DNA of 64,000 bases from Brachionus manjavacas. Its lineage: Eukaryota; Rotifera; Eurotatoria; Ploima; Brachionidae. A model generated the notes under the pieces. It did no database searches. It was not told where the DNA came from and saw nothing but the letters and a program-made list of their open reading frames with translations. The stretch spans positions 1 through 64,000 of the forward strand of contig JAHQIY010000031.1 in assembly GCA_019054805.1 (NCBI GenBank), in the 5' to 3' direction. Every line of letters starts with the position of its first letter. Position 1 is the first letter of the stretch. Of this stretch, positions 57,480 to 64,000 are shown piece by piece. The position numbers and the translations under genes were made by a program.

Positions 57480-58965
57480 GTGATGACTTTTATAGTGAAG
57501 CTATTTACGACTTTGAAATTATATTGAATGATAACTTATGTAAAGGTACATTGGGAAATAAAAAATTAGTTATTACAAAAACATCTCGAATTAAATACAA
57601 AAATTATTTACGACAAGAACGAATTTGTCATTGAAAAACAATATTATGAAAAAATTTGTTGGAGATGTGCTGTTAAAGAAACTATTCATTGTTAAGATTC
57701 CATACTAATTTAAATTTTGAAAAACAAAAATAAAAAATCTTCATCATTTTCATCAAGATATAAACCCACAAAAAACTCAAGCTGATTTTGTTAATGTTTA
57801 AGTTAAAGATCGTTTATAAAAGAGTCAAGAAAAACCCAGAACCATTATAACTTATTCACTTTTAAAATTACTAGTAGAAGCTGCTTATTTTGTACCAACT
57901 ATTAATAATTTGACCCAAAAAATCAATAGACAAAGTAAAAATATTTATAACTTTGATATCAATGAAGATTCATTAAAAAACATCTTAAGGATGAATTAAA
58001 AATGACTAAATCTGGCAAAATGTTATTTTGTACGATAGTGGCTCTGAAGATGACAACAGGTTAATTATCCTGTCAACAAACGACAATTTAATGATCTATT
58101 GATAGAACTTTTGAAACTAGTCCACATGTCTTTACTCCAATTTTACCATTAACGTTATCAAAAAATGTCGCAATTTACCACTTGTTTATGCTTTTCTCGC
58201 AAAAAAAAGGAAGAATCATATTCAAAAATTTTTAGTGTTGTTTCAATATTTATTAAAAATCATCCGATATACATAGTAAGTGATTTTGAAAAAGCTGTAG
58301 TCAATACCTTGAAAAAAAATTTTTCAAAGTCAATTTAGGAGGATGCTATTTTCATTTATTCTCTAACATATGGAAATATAATAAGAAATGGTCTAAAATC
58401 ATGCTTTTCTTCAAATATTCACTTCAGTAAGACTGATTATTATCTAAAATGTTTACCATTTGTACCAGTAATTAATATTTTCAATGCTTACAATCATATA
58501 AAATTATTTTCTCTGAAATTAGCACAACCACTATTGGAATATTTTGAAAGAACTTATATTGGAATTCCAAAAAAAAAAATGATTCGAGAATACGCTCAGT
58601 GCCACTTTTTGCAATCAAAATTTGGAATCTTGTTGAAAGTATAATAAATTACTTGCCACGATCTAATAATAGTTTAAAAGCCTGGCAACAGGCACTAGCA
58701 ATCGACTAAAAAAGTCATCATGGAATTAACAAATTAATTTAACAATTTAAATAAGGAACAACAACTTGTTGAATGCTGAATCTAACAAATTTTACAAGGC
58801 GTTGTTTTCAAAAAGATCCAAGAGAAATTAAAAGAGACGATCAAATAAAAAAACATTATTTAGAGTACGATGAGAAACATATTTTTGATTTTTTTTATAA
58901 ATTAGTAAAAATAATGTCAAAAAAAATTCTAATTTTCTATGTAATCTTTTTTTTCTAATTATAAA
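57480..58965 (+). mobile_element. Mutator-like (MULE) transposase remnant with FLYWCH-type finger
   Basis: The plus strand reads FVIEKQYYEKICWRCAVKE (about 57625-57680), the C-x-x-C part of a FLYWCH finger. Later, across frames, come DRTFETSPHVFTPILPL (about 58100), SDFEKAVVNTLKKNF (about 58280), GGCYFH (about 58340) and FVPVINIFNAYNHIK (about 58460). These follow the MULE order: D-x-T-F start, DFE/A box, then CxxH. The end (FTRRCFQKDPREIKRDDQI, 58773-58958) is the C-terminal part. Many stops. Confidence 0.75.
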
Positions 58966-59349
58966 ATACAATTAAAATATGCGATTTATATCTAGATTTT
59001 CAATAAATATTTCTTCCATAATATGATATTTCTGTCAAATGATATTTCGGCACCTTGAAGTTGACGATCAATTCAAAATATCATTTCAATTCAAAGGGTT
59101 CATCATTAAATATTAAAATAAATCTTTGAATTATATAAAATAAGAATTTGATGATATTACAAATACAATTTCATCGCGTTTAATATTTTTTCATAAATAT
59201 TAAATTTTTATGAAAAAAATTTAATATTTTTCAAACCACTCACATGTCACATGGCGAAATAAAGCAAAAACAAAGCGCACTCGGCGCTGATTATCAGAAA
59301 TTGTTGGAGCTGAAAAAAACATGAGACAATTCAATAAAAGCGTTTCAGT

Positions 59350-60000
59350 GAATCGAAACGTACAATGGTTTGTATGAGGAAGTGAGTGATTTGGTGAGGG
59401 AAAAGCTGACCGCTCTGCAAAAGGAAGAAGTGGCCGACGAAAATGATGTGAGAACTGTGCGAGCTCTGCAAAAGAAACAGGAAAAAATGGAACGCGAACT
59501 TGGACCAATTGTCAAAAAAATGCTCAGTTTGAAGCAAAATGCCCAAGAGGTGAGCAAGTACTTTTCGCAGGAGAAAGAAAACAGAAAAGCAAGAGGTCAT
59601 TAATGACGAGTCGCTAAGGCTGCGGGAGGAGGTCAAAAATCGAAAAGCAAAATTAGATGAAAAGTATGGCAGTCAGAGATTTGTAAATGAACTTGACAAC
59701 TTTAGAGTGGCTTGTGGCGGCCTTGTTGTCCAATTGAACGAGCTCACTGATCCCAGAGATCTGAAACAACACGAGGAAATGAAGAACAAATTTGCAGAAC
59801 TGCACGCTCAATTCAAAAATGAGCTCTTGTTCAAATTCAACAGCTTAAAAAAGTTGGCTCAAAGTTTGCTTGGCAAACGGGGTGTTGCGGGCAGTGTTGA
59901 CCAAATGAACTCTGGTTTGAGTCACTGACCAGCATAAAATGCCACACGGCCAACAGTCTGGACGACATGAGCAAATTAGCGCTTGATATCGATAACTTCG
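59350..60000 (+). pseudogene. Spectrin-repeat pseudogene, first block
   Basis: Plus strand: YEEVSDLVREKLTALQKEEV, RALQKKQEKMERELGPIVKK, SKYFSQEKENRKAR; after a frameshift near 59585, LREEVKNRKAKLDEKYGSQR, DNFRVACGGLVVQLNELTD and KNKFAELHAQFKNELLFKF; after another near 59915, WFESLTS and SLDDMSKLALDID. The heptad-like helices and the Q/K..K.E.EL and W.SL landmarks are those of spectrin-family triple-helical repeats. GC content is clearly above the flanks, so it was copied from a conserved gene not long ago. No introns are seen within it. I cannot say whether alpha- or beta-spectrin is the source. Confidence 0.8.
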
Positions 60001-60080
60001 AACGATAAAAATAATATATCGATATCGTCCAGAGGTATCGATATTTTATCGATATCTTCAAAGGATATCGATATTTGCCA
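59985..60080. repeat. Cluster of ATCGATAT palindromes
   Basis: TATCGATA/GATATCGAT words occur five or more times in under 100 bp, directly after the first spectrin block. ATCGAT is rare elsewhere in the window. The cluster can fold into hairpins. Confidence 0.75.
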
Positions 60081-60364
60081 AGAGTTCTACTAAATTATTT
60101 GATTTTTAAATTCAATTTTAAAGCAAAGTAAAATATTTGATCAAATTTCAGTCGCTAAATCTTACTCCAAAATTATGATGCGCAATTAAATATGATCGCA
60201 AATTATTTTTTTTTCAATTCAAAGCTTTATTGTGAACTTTTGAGATAGTGAGACAGACGTTGTCTAAAAAATTTCTTTTCTTTTTTCGACCTTAAAAATA
60301 ATAAAAGATAAAAAATAATTTCCTTTAATTTATTAACAAATAAAATGAATAAAAAACAATAAAA

Positions 60365-60500
60365 AGGTTTTGTAAAGTTTAGTACAAAAGAACAGAAAAA
60401 AAATTAAATAACTTTTTTTCTAAAAGTTAGGAAAAAAGTTATTCAATTTTTCTATTTTTTTTCTGTTCTTATCATTTTGTACTGAATTTCACAAAACCCA
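60365..60500. repeat. Imperfect hairpin, ~55-bp arms
   Basis: GGTTTTGTAAAGTTTAGTAC and the following AGAACAGAAAAAAAATT block at 60366-60415 are complementary, with a few mismatches, to 60435-60500. This lies between the two spectrin blocks and looks like a small MITE insertion. Confidence 0.7.
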
Positions 60501-60596
60501 ATTAAAAAAAATATAATTTAATAAAAATGAAGTTAATCATATAAAATTTCTTAAAAAATTTGTTAAAAATAAGGCAAGAAAATTAACAAGAATCAC

Positions 60597-60830
60597 AGTG
60601 TTGCACGACATGGACGATGCCAGTCAATGGATCAGCGACAAGATGGCACTGGCATCGCTAGACGAACTTGGTTTTATTCTCCAAGAAACGCATAAAATGC
60701 TCAAAAAAACATAACAATTTGGAGCAAGAGACCAAAAACCAACAAGAGCTGATCGAAACTGTGTTCAAAAGAGTTATAAAGAGTGTCTTGTGTTCAAAGC
60801 CATGGTTTCAAAAACTGGAAGACGTTTAAG
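60597..60830 (+). pseudogene. Spectrin-repeat pseudogene, second block
   Basis: Plus strand: LHDMDDASQWISDKMALASL and DELGFILQETHKMLKK, then after a frameshift NNLEQETKNQQELIETVFKR and WFQKLEDV. F/L-x-x-D-x-D-D-x-x-x-W-I-x-x-K is the hallmark opening of a spectrin repeat helix A. It continues the first block in the same orientation. Confidence 0.8.
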
Positions 60831-60839
60831 TATAACAAG

Positions 60840-61640
60840 CTGCTGAGGGGACCACTTTATTAAAAAAAGCAGTTTAGAATTTTTACTAATTTTGGTTAAG
60901 ATAATCAACTAGATGTAGTAATCTCTATGCCAAATCATCAGTGAATAGGGATAAATTTAAAGCCCTAAACAGCATAAAGAATTTCTAAGATCTTACCAAT
61001 ACTAGTTAAATATTCCTATTAATATTTTAGATAAATCAAATTTATATTAAAAGAATGAATAATAAACAAAATAATAGGAGAAGAAAAAATCAAAGAAGAG
61101 CATTTTTTTTAAAGGCTTTCTTGCTTTAAAAAATGCTGATTTAAAATTTGAAAATAAAAATTTCGTGAAAAATGATTTTTTAAATTATTTAAAAGGTAAT
61201 ATAAACAAAACATACTAAAATTTTATTTTTAAATTATATTATAAGAAAACGATCTTGATTTTTTCAATGTAGAATCAATGGTTGATTTGATTCAAGATGT
61301 TTATTTTGATTCACAAACAAGAAAATTCGTTTTATACAATTCAAAAGAAGAATATGATAATACAGTTGAAAAAGAATTCATTGCCTGCAGAAATGTTAAC
61401 AAAAATGTAAAAAAAATTGTATTTGTAAAATTAGTATTTAAAAAATAAAATTATTAGTTGAATCCTCCAAAAATAAAATAACAGGATTATGTTTGTTCAA
61501 AAAATTTTATGAACAAAACAACTCAAAAGAAGGCAAAGAGAAAGAAGCTTATTAACTAATTTCATCAAATTCATCATATTCTTCAAATTACTCTCTGGTA
61601 TGTATATTGTAATTTATTAACTAACAAAGAATAACTATTT
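60840..61640. other. AT-rich stretch with a short unrecognised coding remnant
   Basis: About 61265-61445 reads FNVESMVDLIQDVYFDSQTR and VEKEFIACRNVNKNVKKIVF before a stop. This may be part of a transposase N-terminus. Otherwise nothing is seen. Confidence 0.35.
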
Positions 61641-62180
61641 GAAACAAAAAACATAAGGCTTTTTTGCCATTGAATGCTAATAAGGCAAAAAAAGGAAAAA
61701 ATATGTCAATTTAAAGATGATGATCAAATCAAAATATCATCATTTTAATGTGTATTTTAAATTCACATAATAATATTAAAATAAATTTACATATTATTTT
61801 TAATATCTATAAATAAATTCTTTATATTGAAATGATATTTTGAATTGATAATCTACTTCAAGTTTCCAAAAATATATCAATATCGAGGAATATAATTTAA
61901 TACAAAAAATTTAACTTTCAAACTCTCAGCAGGTGTTTCAAAATAATATCATGGAATGTCGAAGGCATAATTATGAACCACTAAACAAGGAAAATTAAGA
62001 AGCTTTTTTTCACAGGAAAAAAAATATCAGTAAAAACATAAGGCTTTTTGCAATGGAATTTCAAAGGCTATTTAAGTAAGAAAATGGAATAAATATATCA
62101 GAATCTAGGTATATAAATTCAAACAAAAAATTAAGCTTTAATAATCTCAGCAATTGTTTCAAAATAATGTCATGGAATGT
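61640..62180. repeat. Diverged duplicate segments upstream of the 42-bp repeat
   Basis: ACATAAGGCTTTTTTGCCATTGAAT near 61648 recurs in modified form near 62035. The block 61870-61975 (ending AATAATATCATGGAATGT) recurs at 62090-62180 (ending AATAATGTCATGGAATGT). So the region grew by duplication of roughly 200-bp pieces. Confidence 0.6.
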
Positions 62181-62718
62181 GGCCAGACAGACGGCAAATC
62201 TGGTCAACCAGACTATGACTCTGGTCAGACAGACGGCAAATCTGGTCAACCAGACTATGACTCTGGTCAGACAGACGGCAAATCTGGTCAACCAGACTAT
62301 GACTCTGGTCAGACAGACGGCAAATCTGGTCAACCAGACTATGACTCTGGTCAGACAGACGGCAAATCTGGTCAACCAGACTATGACTCTGGTCAGACAG
62401 ACGGCAAATCTGGTCAACCAGACTATGACTCTGGTCAGACAGACGGCAAATCTGGTCAACCAGACTATGACTCTGGTCAGACAGACTATGACTCTGGTCA
62501 ACCAGACAAAAAAAGTTCAAAAAATCCAATTGATCAACGAATGCAGAAAGTCAAACCTCCAAAAAAAAAAGAGAGGGATATTGGGGATAAAATTTCAAAA
62601 TGCAACCACTTGGAGGATGAGTTTAGAGATAAGACCAAATACAATATTCATAATATAGAATATTATGTAAGTTTGAAAATTCCTTATTTAAAATTCATTT
62701 TTTCTTTTTTTAAAATTT
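62172..62718 (+). CDS. Hypothetical protein with seven 14-residue GQTDGKSGQPDYDS repeats
   Basis: From ATG 62172 the frame reads MECGQTDGKSGQPDYDS, with the 14-residue unit (42 bp) repeated seven times almost without change. Next is a truncated unit, then a basic segment (KVKPPKKKERD) and an acidic/hydrophobic tail. The repeat is hydrophilic and probably disordered. A splice donor-like TAT|GTAAGT occurs at about 62666, so the true C-terminus may lie in another exon. Because 42 is a multiple of three and the unit lacks stops, four frames are open across it, which makes the open frame by itself weak evidence for a gene. No family recognised. Confidence 0.35.
62180..62505. repeat. 42-bp tandem repeat, about 7.5 copies
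   Basis: The unit starts GGTCAGACAGACGGCAAATC and ends with GACTATGACTCT. The copies are nearly identical. Each contains TCTGGTCAACCAGA, two 6-bp inverted arms around CA, so each unit can form a small hairpin. The GC content is far above the surroundings. Confidence 0.95.
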
Positions 62719-62914
62719 AATCAAATTTTAAATCATCAAATAAATGATGAAACAAAAAAAATGGAACTTTTGCTTGCATGGCGAAATTTAAAAGATGAGG
62801 AATATGAAGATTAATGCATGCTTTTTTTAAGACATAATATTTAAATTTTATTTTAGGTCATGGGAGACTTTAAGTCGCATTTTCGCACCATCAATGATCA
62901 ATGATTATTTCAAA

Positions 62915-63965
62915 TCAATAGGTGAAAACATTCCAGATCGAATCGAACATCCAATCCATTGATTGCTTGATATTTCTGAGGTTATTGGCCATATTAATTA
63001 ACTGTGTTTGTTTGCTTTCAAAAAATCTCTTTGCTTCATCAAAATCCCATACTTCATTTGAAATTTTATGATAGATCTCATTAAATCTTTTAAAATCAAA
63101 TTGAATTTTCTTCTTGGCTAATCTCCATTGGCTCTTCAAATTTTTCCTCAATGCAGATTTTTGCATTTTCAAAAATCTCTGTGTACTCCTTACTCTCTTT
63201 TTCCAAAAACATTGGATCGTATTCGAATAAATCTCGGTAAATATATTTGAAAATATCATAATTCTGAAAATAGAAACCTTTTTCTGCTGTAGGTTTTGAA
63301 TCGTAGTAAATTGCTTGCTTCTTATTTTTTGTTTTTTTGTGAGACCATTCCTCTTTTTTACTTATTAGTTCACCTTAGATTTTTGATTCTTTTTCAGAAT
63401 TATACATATAATATACTAGATATTTTGCTTTTATTCGCATAAAGCTTTAACTAACAAATTCAGTAGGAAAACATTTTTTATGTTGTAAAATATTTTTTTT
63501 TAAATTTCCGAAATATTTTTCAACCGGGTTATTCGTAAATCTTGTCTTGAAACACTCTGATAAACAATTATTATTTGACTTTCCTTATATTTCAGGAATA
63601 ATCCCACACCAGAGTGGCATTAAATAAAGCTGGTCTTCTAATAAATCGAATATTTTAGATAAATAAAAAGGATTTGATTGTAAATTCGACTTAGAATTAT
63701 TATCTTAACATTTTTTTCTTAGAGTAAAAGCCATATTTTTAAAATATGCTGTTAATGGTGAAATTTTTTTTAGTGATTCTGCTGTTTCACTATATAAAAC
63801 ATCATAATCATTATCCGAATTATTTTTATTTTTCTCAGTTGTCATATCGTCCGTAAAATTTGAAAAATCTAATGTATCTAAATTTCTGTTTTTATTTCTC
63901 TCCTCATAATTTCTAACGAATATAATAATGTTTCATCATTTTTCGGGTTATTAAAAATATTTAAA
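62915..63965 (-). mobile_element. DNA transposase C-terminal remnant (TNNPVE-type), minus strand
   Basis: Minus strand: ISPLTAYFKNMAFTLRKKM (about 63770-63715), YLMPLWCGIIPEI (about 63630-63590), CFKTRFTNNPVEKYFGNLKK (about 63555-63495), KCFPTEFVS, and a lysine-rich tail continuing to 62915 (ALRKNLKSQWRLAKKK). The W-x-G then R-x-T-N-N-x-x-E order resembles the end of MULE-like transposases, where the Glu is the last catalytic residue. Several frameshifts. The element continues beyond the right edge. Confidence 0.55.
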
Positions 63966-64000
63966 ATATTTAAAAGATAAATATTGAATTGTTTGATAGT

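Larger units (their letters stand above)
59058..61868. repeat. Inverted repeats bracketing a spectrin pseudogene
   Basis: 59058-59100 (CCTTGAAGTTGACGATCAAT and on) pairs with 61828-61868 on the other strand (ATTGAAATGATATTTTGAAT ... ACTTCAAG). Weaker pairing may continue inward (GATGATATT words at about 59150 and 61735). The core is about 40 bp with a few mismatches. The enclosed 2.7 kb holds a spectrin-derived fragment and no transposase. Confidence 0.5.

Noticed and set aside
59221-59636. Three minus-strand open frames opposite the spectrin block
   Set aside because: They are antisense shadows of a GC-richer, stop-poor segment. The plus strand carries the family motifs.
62061-62529. Two minus-strand open frames over the 42-bp repeat
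   Set aside because: They are open only because the unit has no stop in those frames. The composition is implausible (repeated LTRVIVWLTRFAVC).

Overview
This is an AT-rich animal nuclear sequence. Its host genes have GT-AG introns, many only about 50 bases long. They encode metazoan-type proteins: EB cysteine modules, a C-type lectin-like domain, a seven-helix receptor, eIF2B-alpha and an acetyl-CoA transporter. The mix of LINE, Gypsy, hAT, pogo and MULE remnants also fits an animal. A monogonont rotifer (Brachionus-like) is my best guess for the taxon. That rests on base composition, tiny introns and gene style; nothing in the window proves it.

Layout. 1-1056: tandem 331-bp satellite. 2547-12497 (+): five-exon gene for a membrane-anchored EB-module protein with a C-terminal lectin-like domain; its long introns hold LINE and DNA-transposon debris. 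13-24 kb: no intact host gene; two minus-strand Gypsy remnants (14.07-15.72 and 21.4-23.5 kb), a Jockey-like LINE (19.5-20.8 kb) and unassigned AT-rich DNA. 25062-27398 (+): intronless orphan GPCR-like gene, flanked by a 322-bp direct repeat. 27.4-29.6 kb: a decayed pogo/CENP-B-type transposase split by a 1.3-kb element with a perfect 8-bp target duplication. 30.8-32.3 kb: a fold-back element. 32.5-33.3 kb (-): a secreted PAN-like/lectin-like gene with two frameshifts. 35.6-36.8 kb: hAT transposase remnant. 38280-39167 (+): NmrA-like Rossmann protein. 39.3-40.6 kb: two LINE fragments. 42287-42779: hAT-type MITE. 43479-44554 (+): eIF2B-alpha in three exons. 45.6-46.2 kb: a third LINE type. 47410-53527 (+): acetyl-CoA transporter (SLC33A1-like) in four exons, with transposons in its 4.4-kb intron. 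53.8-57.2 kb (+): Gypsy remnant carrying an inserted pogo element. 57.5-59 kb: MULE transposase remnant. 59.2-61.9 kb: spectrin-repeat pseudogene lying between inverted repeats. 62.2-62.7 kb: 42-bp coding tandem repeat. 62.9-64 kb: minus-strand transposase remnant.

The host genes are unrelated neighbours rather than a functional cluster. eIF2B-alpha and the transporter are housekeeping genes. The EB/lectin protein, the GPCR and the broken lectin gene are surface or secreted proteins of kinds that tend to be lineage-specific. Most of the remaining DNA is layered transposon history, and several insertions can be ordered because exact target duplications or interrupted reading frames survive. 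The most notable observations are the spectrin fragment captured between inverted repeats, the exactly delimited nested insertions, the GPCR flanked by a direct repeat, and a decayed second copy of the transporter's first exon.
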